A stretch of 39,229 nt of DNA from Arsenophonus sp052171895 (lineage in GTDB: Bacteria > Pseudomonadota > Gammaproteobacteria > Enterobacterales > Enterobacteriaceae), in the NCBI GenBank assembly GCA_052171895.1, contig JBQMRN010000011.1, positions 1 to 39,229 of the forward strand, written 5' to 3'. The translations under genes were made by a program, and so were the position numbers. Below the pieces are notes generated by a model that searched no databases, was not told the DNA's origin, and saw only the letters and a list, made by a program, of their open reading frames with translations. Shown piece after piece: positions 30,754-39,162 of this stretch. How positions within the stretch are numbered: position 1 is the stretch's first letter; every line of letters starts with the position of its first letter.

Positions 30754-31266
30754 CTAAACCCAAAAAGAATCATATTCTTTATCATTTCTTTTCTTTTCCT
30801 TGTCCAAGTTGATCAAGATGTGCAATAACCGCCGTAACTTGTTTATCTTTATTTGTATTAAGACAAAAAATATTTTGTGTCTTACTCGCTTATTGCTGTT
30901 TACCCATTTCAGCAAGTGCCTTAACAAAAGTAAACTGTATGTATCTAATTTTTTACTTTGTTTTGAGCCTCTCCTGCACTGTGTTTTAAATTCTGGATAA
31001 AGGTACTTATATCCCAAACCTGTTAAATATATACAATAGAATCCGTGGTAATTTTGTTTGATATGTTGGATAACTATTCCTATCAGTCTATTCTGAGATA
31101 CTTCAAATGCCTTTTCCACGGCGCCTACGTGTTTAACATTATTGATAAATGGTATGATACAATCGTCATTTCTGCCCATTATTTCCCTGATAATAGTATC
31201 TCCCATGTAGTAATTACTGGGTGTATTCGCTTTTAACAGCGCGTCCTGTACGTGCTTGATTACCAA
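30754..31266 (-). CDS. Hypothetical protein, open 170-codon frame
   Basis: The second-longest uninterrupted frame after ctlX apart from ibpA. The frame starts with TTG at 31266 and remains open upstream to about 31305, where AAGGAGAG lies a few bases before TTTGAC, so the true start is uncertain. Sequence: VQDALLKANTPSNYYMGDTI, IREIMGRNDDCIIPFINNVK near residues 6-46, LIGIVIQHIKQNYHGFYCIY, then a basic C-terminal half with LRRLLHILINLDKEKKRN. No signal peptide or clear membrane segment. Strongly basic end suggests nucleic-acid binding, which is inference. I do not recognise the family. It could be a chance-open decayed gene, but its length in this background is notable. Confidence 0.5.
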   Translation of the reverse strand: MVIKHVQDALLKANTPSNYYMGDTIIREIMGRNDDCIIPFINNVKHVGAVEKAFEVSQNRLIGIVIQHIKQNYHGFYCIYLTGLGYKYLYPEFKTQCRRGSKQSKKLDTYSLLLLRHLLKWVNSNKRVRHKIFFVLIQIKINKLRRLLHILINLDKEKKRNDKEYDSFWV

Positions 31267-31855
31267 TCTTAGGCTTGTTTCAACATCGCTTGAAATTTTG
31301 CGATGCTGTCAAACTCTCCTTATTATCACTCAACAGTCAAGCATAGTTCCGCCTAGATCAAACGACTAAGGATTGCTCTAATGAATGGATATTATCCATC
31401 TGTAGTGCTGATACCACGACGGAAACTGATTCATGGTCTACTTGGATTTTTCAATATGTAAAAACCTGTCCTTTGTTTAGGGTAATCTGGCGCTGGATAT
31501 CCTGAGTTTACGTTGGATATTGACCGTATTTCTGTGCCTTGTTGCTGTAGTAGTCACTGATTGATAATGTTACCAAAAGTTTGATCTTCTGTAGTGTGAG
31601 TCCAGATAGTTGGACTGCATGGTATACTGAAAGTAGATTTTCTGTGCGGTATTAAAAATAAATATTCAGGGTAGGTATTACATCTGCTGATACTTTGGAA
31701 AAACTGTATTTTAGTCCGTCCACTTCATAGTTATAGATTGTGTCAGAACTAAATCCTCTAGGTTTCCACACCTTCGTTGAAGGTGTTCTTGTTCATCTTT
31801 CCAGTACAGCTTGATAGCAGTAGAACCATCATTACAAAAACTTTTAGAATTAATC

Positions 31856-31880
31856 ACTCCATTATCATGGAGTTGTTTTT
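31856..31880 (+). terminator. Rho-independent terminator in repeat R2 (first)
   Basis: ACTCCAT, TATC, ATGGAGT followed by TGTTTTTC. The equivalent site in R1 (near 19230) has no intact stem. Confidence 0.65.
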
Positions 31881-31937
31881 CATTATTATATCTATATAGT
31901 GTAATTTTAAATGAAAAGTTGCTTATTTTTTATTTTC

Positions 31938-31962
31938 CACACCTTTTATCGGTGTGTTTTTT
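31938..31962 (+). terminator. Rho-independent terminator in repeat R2 (second)
   Basis: CACACC, TTTTATC, GGTGTG followed by six T. The R1 equivalent near 19395 keeps only GGTGTGTTTTTT. Confidence 0.65.
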
Positions 31963-32164
31963 ATCTTTTATCGTGTGATTTGTTTGTTATATTTTATTTT
32001 TAGGTGTCTTTTTTTTAAAGGTAATCTGAATGTTTTAAAGATCATGTCCATAGAAACCCTTTGTGCTAAAAGTAGCGAATTGCTTTTTTGCTTTCTTTTT
32101 TTGCTCTGATAGAAAAGTATCAGAAAGTTTTTTATCCTTCCTTCTTTAGCTATCTAGTCCCAAG

Positions 32165-32559
32165 CAGTCAATGGGTGGTGGACCCTTCTATGCCATTCTC
32201 CATTTTTGTTCAATCAATTCTTCCAAAAACCCTTTTTGCCTGATTTTTGCTTTATTCTCGTTTATCCATGAATTTTTTAATGTGTTTATCTGTAAGGTTA
32301 CTAATGAATCATGTATCATTAAAATAATGGCGGCTATCGGTTAACCGTCGCATAACCCCACACAGGTCAACCTATTTTTATTTTTCTATTAATTTATAGA
32401 GTAGCCGACTAAATCTATTAGAATAATACTTCTTTTAGCTAAAAAATTTATAACGTAATTATATAATTCGTGTTCACTCATGGTTAGATAAGTCATTCTA
32501 TTCCTATCTTTCTGGCAGTGCTACCGCTTTTTTACTCTGCATCTGCCTGGTGGTATTAC
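32165..32559. other. Mostly unreadable stretch
   Basis: The minus strand at about 32290-32190 reads LKNSWINENKAKIRQKGFLE, ELIEQKWRMA, a likely fragment of an unknown gene. Otherwise AT-rich without features. Confidence 0.35.
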
Positions 32560-32694
32560 TCTTCAATGTGGCAATACTCAACTTTTCATGCACCTCTCTC
32601 TTTAAGCACTTCAAAATCTCTTTCCCTCGCAAAAACACGGATAGAGCAGATGGATGTTGCTAAGAACGCACCATATTTCACCATAACTTTCTTT
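32560..32694 (-). pseudogene. Small secreted protein remnant downstream of hha
   Basis: ATG at 32694, 25 bases after the hha stop on the same strand. MVKYGAFLATSICSIRVFAR has the look of a signal peptide with cleavage after VFA; then ERDFEVLKERGA, a stop and KVEYCHIEE. The pattern of a short exported protein with one or two Cys is seen in entry-exclusion or KikA-type proteins of conjugative plasmids; this link is weak. An internal stop breaks it. Confidence 0.35.
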
Positions 32695-32719
32695 ATCGCT
32701 TATTTTCCTTATCTGTTAC

Positions 32720-32939
32720 TTAACGTAGAGTGCCATAAAGTTCTGCAGGAATTTTGCTGTAAAGCTCATTCATGGTCAATTTTGCTAGACGCTGTTCGGT
32801 CTACCACAGATTGAAAATAGAGGTATTTATTGCCATCTAGTCTTTCGGCTATGCGTTCAGCCATTTTCTTCTCCACCGTTTCTTTGGTCGAGTAACGTCT
32901 GAACTGCAATAACCATTCTGTTTTACTTTTGTCTTGCAT
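32720..32939 (-). pseudogene. hha: Hha/YmoA-family nucleoid-associated modulator
   Basis: Start ATG at 32939. Reads MQDKSKTEWLLQFRRYSTKE, TVEKKMAERIAERLDGNKYL, YFQSVVDRTASSK, then after frameshifts LTMNELYSKIPAELYGTLR and stop at 32720-32722. The pattern K-T-x-WLxxxRxxxTxETxExxxE and the ending YxKIPxxLW are those of Hha/YmoA, which pairs with H-NS to silence transferred genes. Length about 72 codons, as usual for the family. Two frameshifts near 32780 and a changed Trp at the end mean it is inactive. Confidence 0.75.
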
Positions 32940-33777
32940 TATTTATCATTTTTGTTAAATTCAAATCTTACTTTCCAGCTGATTTTATCTTATAAAATCA
33001 ATATTTCCAAGAAAGTGGCCAATTTTGCCTATTTTTGCTGATAAATCTTTTAATTTCAGATGTTTTGCCTTTATAAATCAGTGTATTAACCTGTTTGGTA
33101 ATGAGTTTTTCTCTGCTACCACCACCTAGATCTTAAACTCACAGTCGGTATACCGCTATAGAAAAAGAGTTTATGGCGAACCATAATATCTTTACTACAA
33201 TGATAGCAGGAGCAGGGAGAAGCTAACCTTTCTAGCTCTCCTCTATTAGATTTTGCTTCACCTTTGATTTCGCCAAAACTCTAACTATATTGACGTGCTA
33301 GCCGCAGAGCGTCGACAAGCGCATTAATAAATTCATCAACTGGTTTTACTAGTCTGTTCGATATCGCTTTGTTGTGCTGACCACAAGAGCGCGGTCATAT
33401 TTGGCAATATTCCTGAGTTCGACATGGGTAGGAAAAATTCAACGTCGATTTAAGAGGGGGTTAAAACTTCCCTTTTTCTTCGCGGATAAACTGATGGTTT
33501 TCAGTTTTTCCAGCATATCTAAAGGTGTTGCTGGTATTCCAAATGCTGCCGTTCTCATCTTTTTTATCTTTATCCTTTTTCAGCAATTGCTTAATATGTA
33601 CATTTTCGACAAAATCTGATACTTGCACTACTGGTGTAGCAGTAGTGTTGTTTTAGCGAATAATGGTAGGTTGGCTTGTTTTCTTCTTAATTTACAGTCC
33701 AGTGCGTCACAAACAGGCAGTTTCCCAGGTGTGTAATGCCTGTAGTACATCAAACTCGCTAGCCGGCATATATCCAC
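32940..33777 (-). pseudogene. Unknown plasmid gene remnants
   Basis: On the minus strand: LLKKDKDKKDENGSIWNTSN, then HQFIREEKGKF near 33600-33470; RNIAKYDRALVVST near 33415; VDEFINALVDALRLARQY near 33340-33290; and GEIKGEAKSNRGELERLASP, CSCYHCSKDIMVRHK near 33285-33175, where paired Cys suggest a metal-binding finger as at the end of some plasmid topoisomerases or primases. Frames are broken several times. No firm family. Confidence 0.4.
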
Positions 33778-33969
33778 TCATCGCGAAGCGTCAGCAGACG
33801 CTTCGCCTTTGAGAAAGGCGCTAAACTCGACATCAATCATTTTCCTTGACTGTACACTAAAGGTTTCATCGTCAACCTTAACAAAAACCGAGGTTTCTAG
33901 ATAACGCTTGTTGGGGATGAACTGCACTAGATAATGTTGTGCGATTGCATTAGGTGAGCCGTCTGTCAT
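33778..33969 (-). pseudogene. Unknown remnant ending in a strong hairpin
   Basis: Frame on the minus strand: DGSPNAIAQHYLVQFIPNKR, YLETSVFVKVDDETFSVQSR, KMIDVEFSAFLKGEASADAS and a stop. Upstream (34200-33970) pieces like GWTPYNFTMRNGFRVVRN appear in other frames. Well-composed but unrecognised. Its 3' end coincides with the hairpin at 33783-33806. Confidence 0.4.
33783..33806. terminator. GC-rich perfect hairpin
   Basis: GCGAAGCGTC, AGCA, GACGCTTCGC: perfect 10-bp, GC-rich stem in AT-rich DNA. On the plus strand it is followed by CTTTGAG. It overlaps the end of the remnant at 33778-33969. Possibly a terminator; the absence of a U-run leaves this open. Confidence 0.5.
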
Positions 33970-34495
33970 TAAACGATTTATACCCTTCTTTTTCTATATC
34001 ACGGTCAGCAATGTACTATTCTACCCAATTGTTATCACGTAAAGTAATTTCTCCTATCTTGTGCAAGATAGTTTTTCATATTTCGCACAACCCGAAAACC
34101 GTTGCGCATTGTAAAATTATAAGGTGTCCATCCCACATCTGGCCTATTCCTTGTTTCCCCTTTAATTTCCGTGCTTTATATCCATAATCCGAGTTTTACC
34201 TATTCTTTTTGATATAAAATTACTTTATGATTTTGGCATATTAGGGATTTTTACACTAGATGTATTTACGGCAGCATAATCATTTTCGCACGGATTTTTC
34301 ACTGATTAAACTTCCTTATTAAGTTTTTCAGCGCTTCTAACAATTCAGTTTCTTTTACATATCATGATACTGATGATGACGAATAATCGTAGCCAGATTA
34401 CGACCAGCTATATTAACGAAATTTCATGCTAGAGTAATTCTTCCATTTCCTCATCCAGAATAATAGGCCCATAGTCATGGAAAAATTTAACATAA
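33970..34495. other. Degraded stretch
   Basis: Minus-strand fragments: FHDYGPIILDEEMEELL near 34475-34430, then VKETELLEALKNLIRKFNQ near 34350-34310. Both seem part of the same gene as 34499-34741. No family recognised. Confidence 0.4.
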
Positions 34496-34498
34496 ATC

Positions 34499-34741
34499 TC
34501 ATTTCTTTAGCCACTGTGACAAGTGCCTGGAATCAGGTTGTAGAATCAATTGATTAAGCATATTGTCGGATAAATAAATTTGCCTCATATTTAATAATCT
34601 CGATTCTTTGCGTGAAACTCTATATTGACTTCTGTCGTATTTTGAGAAAAATTTTATTTTCAAGCGAAGAAAGTTGTAAGCACTTACTTTACCACTTAAT
34701 TCTATTATCATACCTTTTAATTTGTTATAATTATCTAGCAA
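34499..34741 (-). pseudogene. Unknown remnant
   Basis: An 80-codon frame: MLDNYNKLKGMIIELSGKVS, AYNFLRLKIKFFSKYDRSQY, RVSRKESRLLNMRQIYLSDN, ending LSQWLKK. It continues in other frames to about 34300. The composition is like a real basic, helical protein, but no family is recognised. Confidence 0.4.
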
Positions 34742-34744
34742 TAT

Positions 34745-35390
34745 TTCTAAAACTAATAAACTTTATCTTTCATCCGAAATTCCGTTTATAGGCTTGCAAA
34801 GCGCTATAAACATGCGAATTTATAGTGACTACGTCTATTAGGTTGTGTTATGTTTTAAGATGGCTTCCTTGCCTAACTTTAGCAAGGCTCGTCGCGGCAT
34901 ATAAAATACGCATAATCCAACTGGTGTAGAAACAGACGACGCTACCCATCATTTCAACATGTTATATTTCATCATCCTTGATTTTAACTTTTTTACCTAC
35001 AAAATTCCGAGTAGTTAATGGAAAGGCATATATTATTTAGAAAACTGATTAACACCTCTTCCAATAAAGAAATAATAAAAACAGCGGCAATAAATTGGAA
35101 TGGTATAGTTATTTATCGCAATGAAATATTTTTCAAGACGGAGGTAAGTGACAAGAAAAACTCCCTCCACCAAGAAAATATCACTCTTTTAAATCCATGC
35201 AGTAGTGCGAGTAAAATACCTGTTAATCTATGTAAGATACTACCAATAACAACCCTAATTGAAAATTAAATTCAACAAATATTCTTTGAAAAAATTTTTA
35301 AGGCATTGGCTAAAAACAATTCCATTTTGATTGATAGGGCGATTTTCTTTGACCCTTTTTCTGCTTCTCATGCTGGAATTGATAAATATT
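34745..35390. other. Stretch between the unknown remnants and repA2
   Basis: A plus-strand frame at 35018-35269 (83 codons) reads FRKLINTSSNKEIIKTAAIN and WNGIVIYRNEIFFKTEVSDK. The minus strand has fragments too. Neither is recognised. At 35400-35330 on the minus strand lies NIYQFQHEKQKKGQRKS, the counterpart of the small ORF after repA1, with its start ATG changed to ATA. Confidence 0.35.
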
Positions 35391-35394
35391 ATTT

Positions 35395-36338
35395 TTATTT
35401 CCCCTTGGATTGGCTGACAATAAATTTTAACTTATAAACTTTCCATTTACCTTTTTCGAGTTTTGCTCTTTTCCTTCCTGCTCAGGCGTCAAATTACGGT
35501 TATTAAAAACTAGCATATCAGCTTTCGTATCTTAATGAATATTGTAATCTGGAAAGTTATTTGCTTTAGCTAGTTGTTTAATATTATATCTGAACATTTT
35601 CAACAAAGCGGTACTCCAAGTTTTTAAGTGCAGTTTTTTAAAAGCTATCGTAAACTCATCCTGATTATTACAATGCTTACGGACTATCCATAAATACGCC
35701 TGTCTATCGCTTTCCTGATACAGAAATAGTCATGACTAATTTTTAGCATTTTCTTTTTATGCAATCCCTAATACAGGCAGTCAGCTAACGTTAGCTCTAC
35801 CATCCAGATATCAAACTTACCTTTTTTCTTCTAAAATAAGCTACTTATCAATCAGTCAAAAATTTTCTGTTTTCCTAGAATTATCTAGAGTATTAAATAT
35901 TTAATTAATTCTAGTCCCGTTAAGACGATGGGGGTAATGCCATTTCTTAAATCATCGTATTCTCTACCACTTTTATCTATATTTGTCGTGACAAAAAAGT
36001 CATATGGTCTAAAATAAACTGTTCTGCTTATTTCTTCATGATTATTCATCACCTCCTGTAAATTTGATATGCTATAAATTTAGATATCTTTATCAAAAAT
36101 TGTTGCTAATCTAATTACAGATTGATCACGACCTATCAAAGGTACATTACCATTTTCTATTCTCTAACCTTTAGTATCTCCAACTTTCATGAAAAGTGGA
36201 ATGAATGTTCCATATTAGCAATCTCATCTTTAAAACTTGAAAGTTCTATTTCATGAGAAATAAAAATTTCAGTTCATGTTTACGTAGTCGTAATGTTTTC
36301 AAGTTACTTACTCTCTGAGTACTTGTATGATCTGCCAT
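35395..36338 (-). pseudogene. repA: Replication initiator RepA (RPA family), copy 2
   Basis: The fuller of the two initiators. Start ATG at 36338. Pieces from N to C: MADHTSTQRVSNLKTLRLRK, DEIANMEHSFHFS near 36225-36190, VPLIGRDQSVIRLATIFDKD near 36150-36090, YSISNLQEVMNNHEEISRTV, YFRPYDFFVTTNIDKSGREY, DDLRNGITPIVLTGLELIKY near 36075-35900, VELTLADCLY near 35800, and NLTPEQEGKEQ near the end. The block F-x-x-YDxxVxTNxDxxGxxYxxL is the core of the RPA family. At least three stops and some shifts. The adjacent ori2 lies just upstream, giving the usual ori-repA order. Confidence 0.8.
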
Positions 36339-36410
36339 AGCCTAAAACCTATCTAGTCTAGAGTTGTTGGTTAAATATAGTTAGGTGCTGTAACATCTAG
36401 CCGTTTCGCT

Positions 36411-36546
36411 ATTAGCCTTTTAAAAACCAACCTGTTATAAAATTTAGGATATTTCATATATTTACAAAAAAATCCATTTAAGTTATTTAACTTATATATA
36501 AGTAATCTTTTAACCGAGTTTCATCCCATTAAGCCTGTGGATAACT
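36411..36546. other. Relic replication origin (ori2)
   Basis: One degenerate iteron (TAGCCTTTTAAAAACCA, 36413-36429), an AT-rich stretch shared with ori1 (TTAACTTATATATAAGTAAT and neighbours), and a perfect DnaA box, TTATCCACA on the minus strand (36536-36544). The remaining iterons of the ori1 type are absent. Confidence 0.65.
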
Positions 36547-36824
36547 TCATTTCCAAAAAACTAACAAAATGACAGATTTTTAGTCTTTTCTGATAAAATT
36601 CTCAGTGCCAGTCTTAGATATTAGTCTGAACATGTTTCAATTAATATTTCATGATCTTCCAATTCCTCGTTTTGGCTGTTTGTTCCTCATAGATAAGCTC
36701 CTTCAGTAGGCCTGCCTCACCTAAAGACTTCAGCGAACATTGTGAATTTTAACGAAAAGATTTTTTGCTCTAAAACAAGCTGTAATGGCCATAAAGCAGT
36801 TTTTTAATAACCGTAACCTTCTTT
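36547..36824. other. Short spacer between ori2 and the right outer arm
   Basis: No gene. The minus strand has a fragment LGEAGLLKELIYEEQTAKTR near 36710-36650, not recognised. Confidence 0.35.
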
Positions 36825-36839
36825 TTGCAAGGCCAATTA

Positions 36840-37770
36840 CAGTATCGGTGTATGACGTGCATTTTACCGTCTAATGAGATGGCGGTGAATTTTCTATGTT
36901 GAAGCTCGGCTTCACGGTGAACTGGAATCTCTCGACTACATCAAGAAAGACGAAAGAATAGCGCTGCATCTACTATTATTCTATCGATGTGTAACACGTT
37001 ACCGAAAAACAGTTTTACCCCAATCATCATCAGGATGCCCGCATTGTTGAATGATTTAAAGCCGCTTTTGATATTTTGTCCACGCTATGCATATATCCCT
37101 TCCGTGGGAGGATTATATCTAGTAATACGCCTGATTAAGGTGACGGCGATACTGTACAATATTTTGAATTATTGCCCTTTTTTACCTGATTAAATTCGTA
37201 TACTGAAATGTCTGTTGCACCGTCAAGAAGCGATGAGAATTTTATCCTGGCCAACAACAACCGGTTCTAAAAATCCACCATAATAGGCGCACCGACTTAC
37301 CATTCTATCTTGCGCTGTCTGGCTATATCAATAAATTACCTATACGACGACTGTTAACCATTCAATATTCATCCAAATGCCGTATTTATGGGGCGATTTA
37401 GATGGCAATTATCGCCGATAAAAAGAACGTGGAAGAAATCAAACACGCGTTACTGTTGTCGATGGCCTCTATGCCTTAGGTTATGATTCGGACGGCATTT
37501 TAAACACTGAAATATGCGATAGAAAATTTGCATTGACAGCCATTGAAGCAGCAATGATCGAGCATCTTCTTTGATTCCGAGGCTCCACGCCTATAACTGG
37601 CTGAATTATCATTGATCGACTTAAATTAAAGGGGTATCCGCGGAAAACTGCTGGTTAATGCTGAATTGTTGATTTTTCTAATAAACCAATGGGCTGGTAC
37701 ACAACGCTTATTTTCGCACTGCAAATCGCTATTAAGCGGGTAGCGAGAAGATTGAGGCAGACCGATCGCC
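36840..37770 (+). pseudogene. Long unknown remnant, right copy
   Basis: Twin of 1460-2370, more damaged. Keeps YVEARLHGELESLDYIKKDE near 36895-36960, PIIIRMPALLNDLKPL near 37020-37070, and a tail with LTAIEAAM near 37535. Frameshifts throughout. Family not recognised; it precedes ibpA on the opposite strand, so the two genes converge. Confidence 0.4.
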
Positions 37771-38084
37771 GATCTGATAGAACACTATTATCAGACTGAA
37801 AAGTGTTTATTTTCTATTTTTTGAAGGCTGTAAATATTGCTATCATTGGATTGTCGTATGTATTTTGGTCGTCGAAGTGATCGCCTCGGATTGATAATTT
37901 TTTGAACTGTACCTGACTAAAATTAAGGAAGCGAAGCAGTGAAAACTTACTGGTATCGAACACTGGGTAGCATACCATAATCAGCACGTATTGTACTACA
38001 TCCATCTGCTTGAGAAGTTTACACGCTGCCCGCGTATTTAATTTACTAGATTGATGAAGATAATTATACGTTTTTACCGTTAGA

Positions 38085-38112
38085 AAGTTAAAGCGCCCAA
38101 AATGGGCGCTAC
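38085..38112 (-). terminator. Terminator after the intact ibpA
   Basis: On the minus strand AGCGCCC, ATTTT, GGGCGCT followed by TTAACTTTC, three bases after the ibpA stop. The stem is perfect here and imperfect in the dead copy. Confidence 0.75.
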
Positions 38113-38114
38113 TT

Positions 38115-38609
38115 TTAATTAGCATGGTGTTCAAGCACGCAGCCTGATTGATTCTGATCACCAATGGTGATCTTCTGCGGTTGTTCCTGTTCAGGAACAT
38201 CGTAGGTAAATTGCAGGGTTAATAATCCTTTATCCAGATTCGCCTGCTGGATTGTTATCCGATGCTCAATGCTGAAAATTAAAGAAAACTCACTTTTTTT
38301 AATACCCTGATGCAACCATTTAATGTCGTCTTTTTCTTCGGCAGTACCAGGTTCTTCAATCTTTGGTTTACCACTAATGGTTAGCTGGTTATTAAGCAGC
38401 GAAATATCGAGTTCATCCCGCGTATAGCCAGGTATGCTCACTGTCATTTCATAATGTTCTTTATCTTTTTTCAGTAGATTATAGGCTGGCGTATCAGCCA
38501 GCATGTTTTCACCTGTCAAACGACTAAACAGATTATCTATCTGGGTAAAACGATCAGAAAGAAGATGATTGCTAAATGCAGGGATAAGAGAAAAAGAACG
38601 ATAGGCCAT
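38115..38609 (-). CDS. ibpA: Small heat-shock protein IbpA-like (intact)
   Basis: A cytoplasmic ATP-independent chaperone that holds unfolding proteins for DnaK/ClpB. ATG at 38609 gives 164 residues, longer than the usual 137-142 of IbpA. MAYRSFSLIPAFSNHLLSDR is the family-type N-terminus; ADTPAYNLLKKDKEHYEMTV, SIPGYTRDELDISLLNN is the start of the alpha-crystallin domain (compare PPYNxxxxxExxYxIxxxxxGxxxxELxI); KWLHQGIKKSEFSLIFSI and the region DKGLLTLQFTYDVPE follow; the C-terminal PQKITIG holds the IxI-type tail. The start is chosen over a GTG 33 bases upstream because AAAGGAGG lies five bases before this ATG and the N-terminus fits. Preceded by a sigma-32-like promoter, followed by a terminator: a complete monocistronic unit. 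The leader carries a short overlapping frame starting with ATG at 38645. Small heat-shock genes on plasmids are known in Buchnera (leucine plasmids). Confidence 0.9.
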   Translation of the reverse strand: MAYRSFSLIPAFSNHLLSDRFTQIDNLFSRLTGENMLADTPAYNLLKKDKEHYEMTVSIPGYTRDELDISLLNNQLTISGKPKIEEPGTAEEKDDIKWLHQGIKKSEFSLIFSIEHRITIQQANLDKGLLTLQFTYDVPEQEQPQKITIGDQNQSGCVLEHHAN

Positions 38610-38664
38610 AGTATCCTCCTTTAATACGTCGTTGATTAACACTCATGGTTACCTCTTTACATAT

Positions 38665-38692
38665 ATATAGGGCCAATTGATACGTTTTCAAG
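38665..38692 (-). promoter_or_regulatory. Sigma-32-like heat-shock promoter of ibpA
   Basis: On the minus strand CTTGAAA (38692-38686), 13 bases, then CCCTATAT (38672-38665). This is close to the Escherichia coli heat-shock consensus CTTGAAA and CCCCATNT. Transcription would start about 50 bases before the ibpA ATG. The dead copy has lost the CCC of the -10. Confidence 0.75.
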
Positions 38693-38754
38693 TGCGCTAG
38701 CAATACGAAAGAAAAATAATATTGCCATCTCACTAAGCTCAACCGTTCTTGCTA

Positions 38755-39105
38755 TTAAACTTCGTATTTACGCGATAATGAAATGGATTTACTAAAAAAT
38801 CTTTTCCGCTAAAGACTACATTGACTTCTACAACATGCTGGCCTTTGTTGGATAACAATAAATCGTTGCAGCAAGCATTTATTGATATGCGCAATGTTGT
38901 TACTGATTTTACCCACAAATATTATTCCTACGCCCATGATATTAACCGATTAGTTATCTGTACTAGATAAATGGCAAGGGGACTTTTGAAAAAGTATTGC
39001 TTGAATGTGTGCCACAGTTCAGGAAATCACACTGATTGACTCTCAGGCACCTTCTCCTTCAAACTCTTTGATGTCTTATGTCGTGGCGAGCCAGATTGTG
39101 AATAG
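38755..39105 (+). pseudogene. Remnant of an unknown gene, right copy
   Basis: Twin of 125-480. The frame with KSLQQAFIDMRNVVTDF and YYSYAHDINRLVICTR is open for a stretch, then shifts at the segment reading FEKVLLECVPQF. The C-terminal residues LCRGEPDCE before TAG at 39103 are recovered in a third frame. Comparing the two copies gives a plausible ancestral protein of about 110-120 residues. No known family is recognised. Confidence 0.5.
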
Positions 39106-39109
39106 CAAG

Positions 39110-39162
39110 AAAACAAGGGAAGATCCACTCTATTCAGAGGATCATTGTTCTACCCTTGTTTT
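39110..39162 (+). terminator. Nested hairpin near the right end
   Basis: The twin of 68-120. AAAACAAGGG (39110-39119) pairs with CCCTTGTTTT (39153-39162). The inner part pairs GATCC with GGATC and CTCT with AGAG around an ATTC loop. It follows the TAG at 39103-39105 by four bases and ends in a T-rich run, as expected of a terminator. Conservation of both stems across two decaying arms is notable. Confidence 0.6.

Larger units (their letters stand above)
31478..32160. repeat. Direct repeat segment R, copy 2
   Basis: Same orientation as 18813-19550. The minus strand reads KVWKPRGFSSDTIYNYEVDG, LKYSFSKVSADVIPTLNIYF near 31775-31660 and, downstream, ISDYYSNKAQKYGQYP near 31560-31500: likely a dead protein gene of unknown family. 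Contains two good plus-strand terminators (31856-31880 and 31938-31962). Confidence 0.6.

Noticed and set aside
31478..31850. Plus-strand coding in repeat R (phrases such as ITSADTLEKLYFSPSTS)
   Set aside because: The minus strand is at least as protein-like and both strands are broken; neither can be chosen firmly.
35130..35250. Minus-strand reading that resembles the SdhC phrase HRLTGILLALLHG
   Set aside because: Only one short phrase fits, with no other succinate dehydrogenase motif, and the stretch lies at the end of a plasmid repA unit. Most likely chance.
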